Source of the DNA: Eutypa lata
Lineage: Eukaryota; Ascomycota; Sordariomycetes; Xylariales; Diatrypaceae
DNA length: 64,000 nucleotides
Assembly: GCA_022661535.1 (NCBI GenBank)
Contig: JAKULF010000005.1
Span: forward strand, 4,712,001-4,776,000
Reading direction: 5' to 3'
Shown: one piece after another, positions 1 through 11,649 of the stretch
Layout of the letters: every line of letters starts with the position of its first letter
Numbering within the stretch: the first letter of the stretch is position 1
Program-made: the position numbers and the translations under genes
The notes under the pieces: generated by a model
What the model saw: the letters and a program-made list of their open reading frames with translations, nothing else
Told to the model about the DNA's origin: nothing
The model's database searches: none

Positions 1-1370
1 CTTGGTGTGTCGTCTGCCCACACGCTATTAGGTAATAGCCCGGGGAACCAGACCGTATAGCACTGGGCTAGTACTGCCAGACTGCCAAGCGACTGCCACC
101 GAGTAAGCGGCCTATCTTTACGCTAGAGTTCGAATCTGGAGAAAAACGGAGAAAAATGCCTGAATCTCTTTGCAATTGTTTCGACAAATAAGATGGATCT
201 AATAATGGAGATGGGGAGACTACCCTTAGTTAGTTTATATGATATCAAAGGTGGAGATGTCCAAATCACCGGGAGAGGGCCACTAGCCTCACTCACTAAC
301 GTGCTAACCTAGTGCCCACGCACCACGCTGTCATGATGGTTCACGAAATCTTTTAATTAAAGCCTACGATGTCGTACGCCGTAGTACAGCAAGTGCCGGC
401 TGGCTCCTATTACTGACTTAGATACTACGGAGTACGTAGTGTGTATTTGAATAAGGACCTTTAGAGCTAGCATCTAACTAACCAACGATAGTACTGTACG
501 GCAGAAGCACTGCACCGTTCCACTTTGCTACATACCTAGTATCTAGGTATTACTATAACCACATACCTAATATAAATAAGCACCTAGGTACCTGAATCAC
601 GACACACATGCCATGATATCAAGAGATTTAGACCAGCTCGGCGACTTGGCGTTGCGCGTCCTTGGTAGCTTACTTTTATGTAGTTATGCGACTCAGCTTT
701 TTTGTCTTGTCGAATTTTTCTCATTCCCACTCCCTTCTAGAACATCATGAAAAAGCCGGGGCATTCGGTGAATGGCCAGACACACACACAAACAAACAAA
801 CAAACACTACACACACGTGTAGGTAAGTAGGTATGTCTCTAGTGGGTCTAGCGATTCGAGAAATTACATACCTAGGACAGGATTGTGTTACTTGAGTCGG
901 CTACTCAGCTACTACGGTGCTTCCTTTTATTCGACGCCTCATGTAAAAGGTAAAAATAGTGTAATGGGATACCGTGAACGGTAAGCTAATGACGATCTCG
1001 TGCCCCGTTTAGCAAACCTGCATGAACCGTATGCAGCAGAATCCTAGACACAGGACAGGTATATACGGGTGCGTCGGATTAGATCACGAGGATATCAGGA
1101 AGGAAAGGATTGGACGGAAGGTTCGTTTACAAATGATGAATATATTCTCTATATACTCCCGCATCAACAACCGACGACGGGACACGGGGATGATGATAAT
1201 ATAGTAAGGGCACATATGTAGATAGCATCTCATCGCATCACGTCGCTCGTTGTCCATCTTCTAATTACACGTCTTCCACATATAACTTTTCTCTTGACAC
1301 ATAATCGTGATTTAAATAAAAAAAAAGCTCCCCTTTGATAAAACAACCCACCCCTGTATCTAGCGGTGTC
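1..1370. other. intergenic region, no gene seen
   Basis: No convincing coding region was found on either strand. The stretch holds short palindromic TAC/GTA strings (for example around 420-440 and 540-600) and a CA/CAAA-type simple repeat near 779-806. The 60-codon open frame at 1022-1204 has no recognisable family or coding character. The right end (about 1200-1370) should contain the 3' UTR of the permease gene. Confidence 0.6.
779..806. repeat. CA / CAAA simple repeat
   Basis: A short run of ACACAC is followed by four or five AAAC units, and then a few more ACAC units at about 808-817. It is an ordinary microsatellite in an intergenic region with no visible function. Confidence 0.7.
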
Positions 1371-3311
1371 TTATAGTAGCCAGGATACGTATCTCCTGTA
1401 GAACTTAGAGCCAGCCGAAGGGCCCTTCTCGGCATCTGCGGCAGCCTTGGCGGCGAGGAAGGCTTCCTCCTCGCGGTCGATAATGTCCTTGCCCGTGTAG
1501 AAGTCGCACTCGTGGGGGCGGACGCCCTTGGAGCGGGTGTAGAGCTTGTGACCGAAGATGAGTACCAAGTAGACGGGGATACCGAGGTAGCTGGTGACGA
1601 AAGTGGCGGTGTTCCAGCGGCCCTTGACGAATACTTCGAAACTCTTGGTCAGGGAGATGAGGATGCACACGGCGAGGGCGCCGTAGGACCCCCAAATGCC
1701 CAACGGCGCCACGTACGGCATCTCGGAGTTCGCGAGGCCCTGCGCCTTGCGCGCGCGCACGAACCAGATGTGCGTCACCAGGATCGAGATCCACGTCATC
1801 AGGCCGAAGATGGTGACCATGTTGACGAAGTACGTGAAGACGGACTTGGAGTCGTCGGAGACGTTCATGAAGGCGAGCAGGGCGAAGACGGCCGAGGTGC
1901 CGAGCGCGTACAGCGGGACGCCCCTGTTGTCGGTGCGCCGGAAGATGCGGGGCGCGGCGCCGTCGGAGGCGAGGCCGTACAGGGTGCGGCTGGCGATGTA
2001 CAGATCGGAGTTGGAGGCGGAGAAGACGAAGACGAGGATGCAGGCGTTGAGGACGTGGTCGAGGGCGTTGATGTTGGCCAGCTTGATGGCGACGACAAAG
2101 GGCGACGCGTTGGCGCCGCTGGACGCCTTGGTGGCGAAGACGAGCTCCTCCGAGTTGTACGGCACGCACATGCCCAGCAGGAAGATGCTGATGCAGTAGA
2201 AGAAGACGATTCGGAAGAAGGTCAGCTTGATGGCGCGCGGCACCGTCTTGCGCGGGTTCTGCGCCTCGCCGACCGTGACACCGACCAGCTCCGTGCCGAG
2301 GTAGGCGAACGTGGCCGTAACCATGGTCGACCAGAACGCCAAGAATTTACCCGAGGGCTCGTCTTCGTTGATGAAATACGCGAAAGCACTAAATACGGGA
2401 GAGAGTATAAGCCACAGTTCCCCTAGGACAGAAAGAAAGGAAAGAAAATAGCAAGGATTAGCGAGTAAGCACGTACCCAGGTTCGCGCCAGAAGCGGAAA
2501 CCTCTGGCGTCGCCATCGGCGCCACCCGCCGCGATGATGATGGTCAGCAAGATGACACCGACGATGACGATGACCTTGAAACTCGACAGCCAGAACTCGA
2601 ACTCGCCGAAGAATCGGATACCGAAGTAGTTGATGCAGACGATGACGACCAAGAAGATAGCGATCCAGACACCGGGATTCACCCTGTCGCGTGGAACCCA
2701 ATATTGTATGACAAGCGCGGCGGCCGTAAGCTGATTGGGTGTGACGATGATATACTTGATCCAATAACTATTTTAAAAAAAAAGTGTGAGATACAAACAT
2801 CAGTAACCAATTGAAAAGAAAAAATACGCGAATTAAATTCTGCTTAGTAGAGATTGACGAAAAAAAGGTCGCAGAACAAATAATCGCGCCGCCTGGAGAG
2901 AGAAGTAAGTACTTACGTCCAACCGAGGGCGAAACCAAGCGAGGGGTCGCAGAACCGAGAAGCGTAACCAGTGAAGCCAGCGGACATGGGGAGCCAGGCG
3001 GCCATCTCGCCCAGGGCGGCCATGACGAGGAAGACGACGAAACCGACGATGGAGTACGAGATGAAGATGGAGCCGGGGCCGGCCTGCGCCAGGGCCTTCC
3101 CGGTGCCGATGATCAGACCTGTCCCGAGGGCACCGCCGATGGCAATCATCGTGATGTGGCGCGCCTTGAGGCCGCGGTGCAGGGCCGTCTCGCTCGACGT
3201 CTCCAGACCGCGGATGTGGACGTTCTCGAGGTCATAGTCGCTCTGCTTCTCCTGGTCGAAGCGCCCCTTCTCCGAGGACGACGACCGGTGGACGATCCCG
3301 GAGTTGTCCAT
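1371..3311 (-). CDS. amino-acid permease, YAT family (APC superfamily)
   Basis: Predicted proton-coupled amino-acid importer of the plasma membrane. Three exons are read on the minus strand: 3311-2917, 2767-2477 and 2388-1371, giving 567 aa, the usual length for the family. Intron 2768-2916 has donor GTAAGT. Intron 2389-2476 has donor GTACGT, and its acceptor was chosen so that the protein reads REPGAFAYFIN as in relatives. The hydrophilic N-terminus is followed by IGGALGTGLIIGTG (about residues 57-70), the first membrane helix motif. GWTYWIKYIIVTPNQL spans the first splice junction, and GTELVGVTVGEAQNPRKTVP is the classical permease signature. The C-terminus has the DFYTGKDIIDREE-type tail. 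About twelve membrane segments are expected. Codon use is strongly GC-rich. The substrate cannot be told from sequence; a Dip5- or Gap1-like permease is possible. Confidence 0.92.
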
Positions 3312-5075
3312 GGTTGGTGACCGAATCCTTTTTATACTATCCCTTCTGGTGGTTTGCACAGAATAATACTTATTCCGAAAACTTGATTATTGTTGTTGGT
3401 TAGGTCGACGAGAGGAAGGACGAGAGTAAAGTGAGGTAAGTTTATCTCGAAATCCCCGATTCCCTCTTTTTTTCTTCTTCTCTTCTTCTTACGTTGAGAG
3501 AGCGAGCGGCCTAGAATTGTTTGCGCGCGTGATGAGATACCACGATGAGGCGAAGCTGAAAAAAGGTCAGCGAGGGTGGGTTGTATGCAGAGGGGTCCCT
3601 CGACCTAATAAGTAGGTTATAGATCCGGTGTGTGCGTGTGCAGTAACTAGTCCGTATGGACATGGACTGGGACTGGACGGAGGGATGCAGGGAATCTTGA
3701 TGTTAGTGATGTGACCATCGACCCCATGCATGCCAAGGCCGGACTGGGAGGGGCGGTACAGAGCAACGGTTGCTCCGTCTCGTTATCTTTTTCCTCTTTT
3801 TTTTTCTTCATCTCTCTCGACTGCCTGGACTGGGCTGAGCCTATAGATAAGACATTGCCTTGGCCTCCTTGGCCTTCTGTAGCTCAGATAGGTAGGTAAT
3901 CTAGAGAGGCCAATGCTCGTAGTCCAATCACTGATTAAAACTTCAAGTTTTTGATTCATTAAGCGAACTTCTATATATCTACTTTGGCAGCGTTCTCCTA
4001 TTTCATCACATCCGGCACATAACGAATTGAACTCTCATTCGACAACCGATTATATAAGGATTGACATGTCCTCGCTAATATACCTAACTTAGGTACATAC
4101 GTATGTAGGTAGAGAGAGGTAACGTGAAAGACGGACGAACTACGTCCCTTCCTTAGTGTCACGTTAGCATACATACATACATACAAAAGTACATGTACAC
4201 CTTACCGAGTGCTGAATGGAGCCAAGCTCCAAATAATCAGTAGCAACCCGTCCAGCCAGTCTGAGCTGCTGAATTGAGATAAGCAAGGGGGGTACGAATA
4301 TACGCTAAGGGTCTTGGAGGCTCTTTGGCCGATGAGTGGGGTAGCTTAACAGAGCTTGGCAACTTTTTTTTTGGAGAGCAGAAGAGCGACAAAAGCACTC
4401 TGCACTCGTGGCATTATTCGGCTAGCTCAATACGTACCTACCTACCTACCTAGTAAGTTAAATCTAGCCGTAAAACCTCATCAGTGTCGCGCTTGTTATT
4501 CGTAGAATAGAACCGGTAGCCGGCCCACTGCTCGTTTTTTCGCCGGGGTCCTCCCTAGCCTAGCCAACCGACCCGAAAGTGTCTCGCGTGACCAATAGCA
4601 ACAAGTCTCGATATCAAATATAATAAGTCATGTATGGTCCGAATTATGGCGAGACCTTGCTCAGGACCAGAAGGACTAGCTACCTAACAAGCCTAGCGTC
4701 AGGCGTTTTTCTCTTTCTGGGTCTTCCCCAGCTTCCCACGTTCCAGGGTCTTTCGAGAAGTCTGCAAGAAACGCCTTCTAGTTACCAGTGCAGCAGCAGT
4801 GGTCACCAGTCACCTCCCCTCTCTGCCCTTTCGACGCCCACACATTCGTAGCGGTCCGGAGTGGCGGGATATCCCGTCGCACCTCTTCAAATCATGCCAT
4901 CTCGGTAGGCGTATGTATATTCATTGTTTACGGTGAGATGTCTCAAAAAGTCAGCCATGCAGCATTATCAAATTGTATCACTTTGGTACAGTTATTCGCA
5001 CTTCTTCCAATGACATTTTCTCTTTCCGTAGCACCACCACAACGCCGATGTTAGACAAACAACCAGCCACAGTTA
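3312..5075. other. intergenic region with tetranucleotide runs
   Basis: No supported gene. A pyrimidine-rich tract at about 3460-3495 lies upstream of the permease start and is probably its promoter or leader. TACC/TAGG and CATA runs occur near 4085-4115, 4165-4190 and 4430-4452. Open frames at 4630-5050 overlap each other, have no recognisable content and are treated as chance. Confidence 0.6.
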
Positions 5076-8000
5076 TTAGCCCCCCCTTGACCGTAGCTGA
5101 CTGCCCACCGCTGTTACATAAATATGTAGGTAGCCAAAATAAATCATGTGGAATCTGCCTGCACTGCACTGCTGCTTCTGTACATGTATAACATTCGTTG
5201 GCAGGATCTCGTGCATCCATCCCCTCGCTCCAACTATACTAGTGAAATAAGACTGGTGGTTGTCTCTTGTCTTCAACTGTGGATTCGTTTTCGAACTACA
5301 GCGCCATTCTGTTAGTGACAACCGTAACGGGCCAAGCCAATCTATACGAGGCTGTGCGATTGACAGGAACGAGATTCTTACCTCGAGAAAACCGGTTGCG
5401 GTGATAATGACCATAAAAGCCTCAGCCAGCTCATCTATGCGCTCTAGCAGAGCCCTGTCCATTTTCCCGCCACCACTGCCAATCCCAGCTGACCGTTTAA
5501 GGACGTGCATCACGAGCATCCTGTGCTCGGTCAAGAAGCGTCGGCCTTGTAACACATTGTGAGAGCCGCGGCTGACAATAGCGGCACCGATGATGCGAGT
5601 CACTTTGACGAGGAGAGTATAGTGCTTCTCCAGCGCCCTGGGATTGGTCGAATCGGCCTGCAACTCAGGGTCCACCGTGAACAGCTCCGATTGTTCTATT
5701 GCCCGGAACAAATTGGCGTGTAGAACATTCTTGGCGCCATCACGTGTTTGGCATAACTGCAACAGAAGGGCGAGCTTTGCATCATGGTAATACTGTTGGT
5801 CTGGGTTGCCTAGTAGAAGATTGTTAGAGCATGAATACCCGTTCCCCACAATGGAATAAACCTTACCTAACCTATTTATCTCAACCCATTCCCGAAGTAC
5901 GTCCCGTAACGAGTCGACAAGAACGCCTATGAAGTTTAGCCTGTTAAGCGACTCGACGGCGTAATTGTCGCTTTCTTCGTTCCCAAGGTTGACCAATGTG
6001 CCTAGAAGGATCAATGCCGCTGCTTGACAGCCTGCATCTCCGCAAAAAGCATCATCGCAGATAACGTTGATTAATTTGTCACCGAAAGCCTGAATAGCCC
6101 TCCCTGTCTTCCGACGCCCGGTCGAGGCACCCTGACCAAGGTCTGCCAGTGCTGTCAGGTAACGATAGCATATGCTATAGTAGATCGACCGTAAATCTGG
6201 ATTCCCCACCCACTTGGCGATAGCGCTCAAAGAAATATGTAGGAGCTGGAATAGCTTGTCACTGACAAGACTCTCTATAGCTCGGCTCTGCTTATCTGTC
6301 GACGTCATCATGGAGAAGTCTAGCTTATATAGCAAGATCTTGGCAAGCTTTGCCAACTCAAACGCAGCTTCGGGCTTCTCTGATCCGTACATCTCGAGGC
6401 TTGGCAATATTGCCTGTAGTGTCTGGAGGATGAAAGAGACTTGGCTGGTACCCTTAAAATCGTTCAAGTCTGACATCACAAGGAGTAGCCGAGTCCATGC
6501 TTTCAAGACTTGTAGGTTATATGATTTGACTTGGGCTAATCCGTTGAGGTAGCGCACGTAAGTCAGAACCTCTTGTTGCTCATTCTCAAGGGGATCAAGC
6601 TCCTGGTGCAATACAACCTGGCCTGCATTCCGGGCTTCGTTACGCTTTAGAAGCAAGATGTCGCCTACCTTCTTCAGGTTGTAAATAGGGTTTGAGGGAT
6701 CATCTGACTCGAGGCATGTCCCAAGGTCGAGATCCCGAAAAGCGTTGAGGGTAGGAGCCGGGGCCTCAAATTCGTTTTCCTGTGACAGGGAATCGTGAAA
6801 CTCGAAGATCGATGGGATCGAGATGGCAGTTTCACCATCCTTGATCTGTCCTCCAAGAGCATCGAAGATTCGTCGCTTCATGGCAGGCATCTTCCCTCGC
6901 GAGACACTACATAGTTCATGGGCAATATATTCCATTGCCATTGCTCTCATCGATAGCTGGTCGATGTAGCCTTGGGCCGCAGGCATTGTGAGGAAGTCAG
7001 GGCCAATAGGTACTTCCCTATCCCAGATACCGCTTTGTTGTTGAACTACTAGTCCCTGCTGCAAGAGATGGAAGATGAAATTCTCGCCTCGAAGTTCATC
7101 TAGAACAATACCTGAAGACAGTCTTGAACCCCATAGAAGCTTGAAGATGCGCATAGCCTTGTATTTTAGGTTGATGATCCATGGTTGCATGATGCCCTCC
7201 TCATCGATAAAAGGGAGTTCAATGATCATACGCAATAGATTGTGGAACAATGATGACCCCTGATCAAAAGCACTACCAGGGGCAATATCGAGCACATTGG
7301 CTCCGCACTGAAGCCCTAATAGATTATGTGCAATGGTAGGCCGATCTGGGTTCGACAGAAGGCACGAGTAGATGAAATCAAGGATATAGGATTTCATCAA
7401 ATATCCGGATGAATTAGCTTCTTTAAACTCATCGAGGGGTTTCGCAAGTTCGGCTGCAAGGGACCCCGCTATGCTTTGAGCTTCACCAGATTCTTCCAGG
7501 GCTGCAATGGCCTTATTACGCCGAGACGAATTCTGGACCCCCGAATCCCAGGCTGAGATAATTCTTGGTGACGTTACTATCTTCTCAAGAAGTTTCAGGC
7601 TAGCCAGAGCGAGGTCGGGATTTCCCAACTTGCAGAAACCACCAAGATCAGAAATGAGGGTCAAGCTAGTCAATAGGCCGTCTTCAATAGAGGAAAATGC
7701 GCCGTTTGATGTTGGAATGTAAGGGGAGCGACCCTGGGGTTTAGGTTGCGATTTCAAAATCGGACGAACGAGGTCAAGATAAGTGGACTGAAGGTCTAGG
7801 ACTGCAGAGACAAGTTCGACAGCGCGCGATATACCGAGTATGAGGGGTGAATCACTCGCTGCCTTACCGGTATCTGCAGGATCTTGGTGTATTGTGTCGA
7901 GAAGACCTTTTACGAACTTGCTGTCATACATCCACTCCATGACTCTAGCGAAGGGGTGAAGAGTAACATATGTCGCTAGATCCCTCGTCGATATAGCCGA

Positions 8001-10568
8001 GTCTACGTTTATGTTCGTTTCGTTACTAAGCACGAGTAAATCTTCGTTGAAACTGGAAACACAGGTAAGGGCAAAATCCAGGCAGTAGAACCGCAATATC
8101 CTTCGCTGATTTGCATCTTGAGTCTCTGAAGCTCTCAAAGCAAAGAGGTGGCCAAGAGAGAAATCGATGTACGGCTCAATACCAGGCCGCAACCGCGTGG
8201 AGATTCCGATGTCATCGGGATATGGAAGTTCATCGTGCAGATCACTGCTAGTTTCAGGTAAAGATGTGAGAATGGTCAGAGTCTGGATGAAAGCGCTTGC
8301 TTCATCGAAGTTAGGGCTCATTGTCTGGAACAGTGCTTCCATATAATAAGACGGGGGCGGCGGATTTGGAGATGAGGCTAGAGCCCTACTTGACGACGGT
8401 GGAATATAGTATCCAGTAAGGCAGGACTCGAGATATCGCCACATTACGTGGCCATCTGCTAAGGTTTTCTGGCTCATAAGGGCGGCTAGAGCTTTGAATG
8501 CGCACGCTCTAAGCCGAGGAGTTACCAGACTACTAATCAGCTGGCATAGCAACTCGACTAGTCCGGCACTCGAGTTAAGGAGGTAGGTTCTCGCGTCTTC
8601 GCTTTGTGTAGCCAATTTTGCCATCAGGCGAAGGTAGCATTCTAACATCATCGTAGACTCGGGCTCAGTCTCCGCATTCTCATTGGTAAATTTGCCGGTT
8701 TTAGCAGCATTTCCTTGAGTTGCCACAGGATTCTCCCGGATCTTGTTCGCGAAGTATTCCACTTCTTTGAAGATTTGAGCCCACGTAAGAGATAAAGATC
8801 GTCTCATCTTCCCCGAGGCATGGTGGGCTTCATCCAGTAGGAATTCATGCGCAGACTTTGCCGACTCAGCATCCTCGGATAGACACTGCAACATCTCACA
8901 AAAGGCAGTGACTAGTGGGGTTGAAGCTCTTCGGGATGCCCACTGTAGAAACCCAGCGAGGTTGCTTTCAGGGTCAGACCAGAACGCATCGGCAGCTTCT
9001 GGTCGACCTTCGTAGGAATAGGCAATAATGAGAAGAAATCTTTCCAAGTCGAGTTCTTGCTGCTGCACCTGGCGCATTTGTCGCTGCTCGTCTTCATCGA
9101 TACGCAACCTCCGTAGAATATCAGGTAAATTAGATATGAAAGCATCGACAAATGTTTCTAGCTTGGTCGCCAGACGATTTTGTAAGTATTCGCTGAACTG
9201 AATGGTGTCCTGGGGAAGGGGCGGCGTCCTGTTTTGTAACCACCGTCTCATGTCACTTCGTGCAGGGTCCTGCCATTCTGATGTCTTGAGGTCTGCCATA
9301 ACGGCAAATATGAAGTCGTACGCGCCATCCCTAAGGGCTTCGAAGAACTGTTTTGACCGTTGCTGATCCTCTAAAATGACTATTAGTTGCATATATCAAA
9401 GTGGGAATAAAGAAAGCTAAAGGCTTACCTGCATCAAGATCCACGCCGGGAAGGCCATCACCAGCGGCCCCCTCCATATACCAGCCGCTATACTCGGCGA
9501 TCCACCAAGCCCTAATTGCGGCATGAAGAAATGGTAGTTGTCGGGTGTCGTCGTCAGATTGCTGACAAATGATATCATTAAGCTGCCGCGCTTGTTCTAC
9601 ACTTCCGGTACCCTCCGTAGAGCCGAATAGAGTAATGTAAGTGCCGAGAACAGGGAACAGATGCACTGTTGAGGTCAGTTTTGATAATAGGGGCACTAGG
9701 GGGAAATATAGTCAAAGAACATACCTGTTGCAAAGTCATATTTATCCATTGACCGTAATACCCGAATGAAGTCGAGAAAATCATCTTTGTTTGCCACGTG
9801 CCTCTCGACGGCAGAACAAAGAATAACAGATAGAAGCTCGTGTTGGCGGATTAAGCTGTCGTGTGTGTTGTCGGCTATCTCTTGGAATTGCCAGTCCTCC
9901 AAACGACCTAGAACAGCAGCACTATTCTTCTGGTCGATGAGTTTTTGGAGCCAGACTCTGATCTGGCCCATTGTACCCATACATACAGGTACGAATCTAT
10001 CTTTAGCAAGGGGGGTGGGCTGGCCTGGTTGGCTTTTTCGGAGAATACTATTGTCGACGAATTGTCCTAGAAGCCCGAGGTAATCGTTATCTTCATCCGC
10101 TAGCAATTCGTCCTCCTCTTTTACAAGATCAAGAAGTAAGCGCATGCAGTCTAGCAGGTACTCGCGTTGTTGATGAAAAAGGAGATTGGCACATTCTCTT
10201 AATGGGCGTCCGAACTCGGCCTCGGACTCTTCTGCAGCTAGAGCGAGCTTGGCTGCTTCAACTTCGTCTAGGTCAAGGTCATCTGCTACCTGTAAGGCGA
10301 TCTCTTGAAACTCTTTATTGAGATCATATTCTTCGTCGAATGCATTAATCTTTCCCGACAGGACCTTATCGCGGCTTTCTTTCTTGCGGCCCTCTTTCTC
10401 TAGCAATTTCTTGAATCTGTCGCTAACTGTTTCTAATGCAGGATGATCAGGGAGGCGAGTGAGAAGCTCCTGACCCCTGCCCTCACGATCCTCTTTCAGC
10501 ACCTCGACAACCGTGAGTAACTGTCCATGGAGGGCCAGGATAGCTTCTAGGAGGCCGTCTTCCGCCAT
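5076..10568 (-). CDS. NUP192: nucleoporin Nup192 (Nup205 family), inner-ring scaffold
   Basis: A large alpha-solenoid scaffold of the nuclear pore inner ring that binds Nic96 and Nup53-type linkers in relatives. Exons are 10568-9725, 9665-9429, 9370-5867 and 5809 to the end. Introns are 9666-9724 (59 nt), 9371-9428 (58 nt) and 5810-5866 (57 nt, with CTAAC branch site). The N-terminus MAEDGLLEAILALHGQLLTV and blocks such as FLHAAIRAWWIAEYSGWYMEG are typical of fungal Nup192. The length is roughly 1,670-1,770 aa, and Chaetomium Nup192 is close to this. The 3' end is uncertain. After ELAEAFMVIITATGFLE a good donor (GTAAGA at 5381) starts a possible last intron, with candidate acceptors at 5309 or 5277, while the unspliced frame stays open to 5076. 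The last ~100 codons of the unspliced frame look non-coding. The gene is divergent from TEL1. Confidence 0.93.
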
Positions 10569-11649
10569 TGTCCTCTAGTCAATTTCAGACCCTATTGCAT
10601 GATCGTCCGCCAGTGTTATCGTATCTATAAACCTCGATAAGGGTTGGACGTGTGTCGCTAACTCGAGATTTCCGTTTTCGCGTTTCTCAGGATAGACTGG
10701 TTGGATGCTATGACGGTTGCTGGTAAAGAAGGTGCGCAAGCTCAGAGAAGACGCGCCGGTGATACAACGTTTCTCCTGTGGGCGTTAAGAAATTTGTCAA
10801 AGTGCGTGAAAGTACGGACAGGAATAAGGTAGGCAAGCCGCTGTGGTGTAGCGTAGCTCAAACGTTCAAATATGTAGAATAAATTGATGTTTCCCGCTTC
10901 CAATCCCTGCAGGTTTCCAGGCCAGAAAGTCAATAAACCCCCAAATTTAGAAGGCGGTGTGGATACTGCCTTGAGTTAGTAACATTTTACAGGGTACCTA
11001 AAGCAGTTTTGGGGGAGGAAGAGCTTCTCTAGGTGGGCCGTGGCTTAGCCCAGCCTTACCAGATCACCAGATGTTATACCCTGTACGAAGTAGTTATTGT
11101 ACATACATACAAAGTTAAGCTCCCGTTTGTAGTTATGATTTGATAGCTGAAGCAGCTGATCGCTTTGCTGACACTTTCAACTTCGACAACCTTCTCAGTA
11201 ACACCTTTAACTAGACATTGGCCATAACATAATTCAACAACTACTAAACTCCCAGAAATATGTTGAATTTTAATCAGGCATAAACCTCTAGATATCAGAC
11301 TTGCTTTAGGTGCCCCTACTAGCCTACTAAGCTCCGTCCGTCCCAACTTCATCGTTTCATCCCAAGATAACTTACAAATATCACATAACCTCAGCCTCAG
11401 ACGTGAGGCAGGTTATTCTAGATAACAGTGGAAACCTTTTAGACATGGAATTACATCGCAACCCATAATCCTAGATTTCCCTTCCATTCTGACATGTCTG
11501 GTTTGAAAACATTGGTTCAGCTGTGCCAAGTGCCTACGGACCTGTGGAACGTCACATGCATCAGACAAGATGGCACCTCAAGCTAGGGATATGACGATAA
11601 TACAAATCCTCTGTATGCCAAACCCTAGAGAATTTTATAAGATGAATAC
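10569..11649. other. divergent NUP192-TEL1 intergenic region
   Basis: About 1.1 kb lies between the two start codons and must hold both promoters. No coding region or RNA gene was recognised. Short open frames at 10742-10933 and 11074-11352 have no recognisable content. Confidence 0.6.

Noticed and set aside
128..155. GAGTTCGAATC string resembling a tRNA T-arm
   Set aside because: Canonical stem pairing around the TTCGAAT loop fails at two positions, and no D-arm, anticodon arm or acceptor partner was seen upstream.
1022..1204. 60-codon open frame in the left intergenic region
   Set aside because: Short, no recognisable family, and no splice or codon-use support.
1512..2426. 304-codon open frame on the plus strand
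   Set aside because: Antisense of the GC-rich permease exon. Long shadow frames are expected when third positions are G/C, and the product has no protein-family features.
2423..2476. 54-nt version of the second permease intron (acceptor at 2423)
   Set aside because: It keeps the frame but inserts GELWLILSPVFSAF, which is absent from family members. The 88-nt intron ending at 2389 gives the conserved REPGAFAYF.
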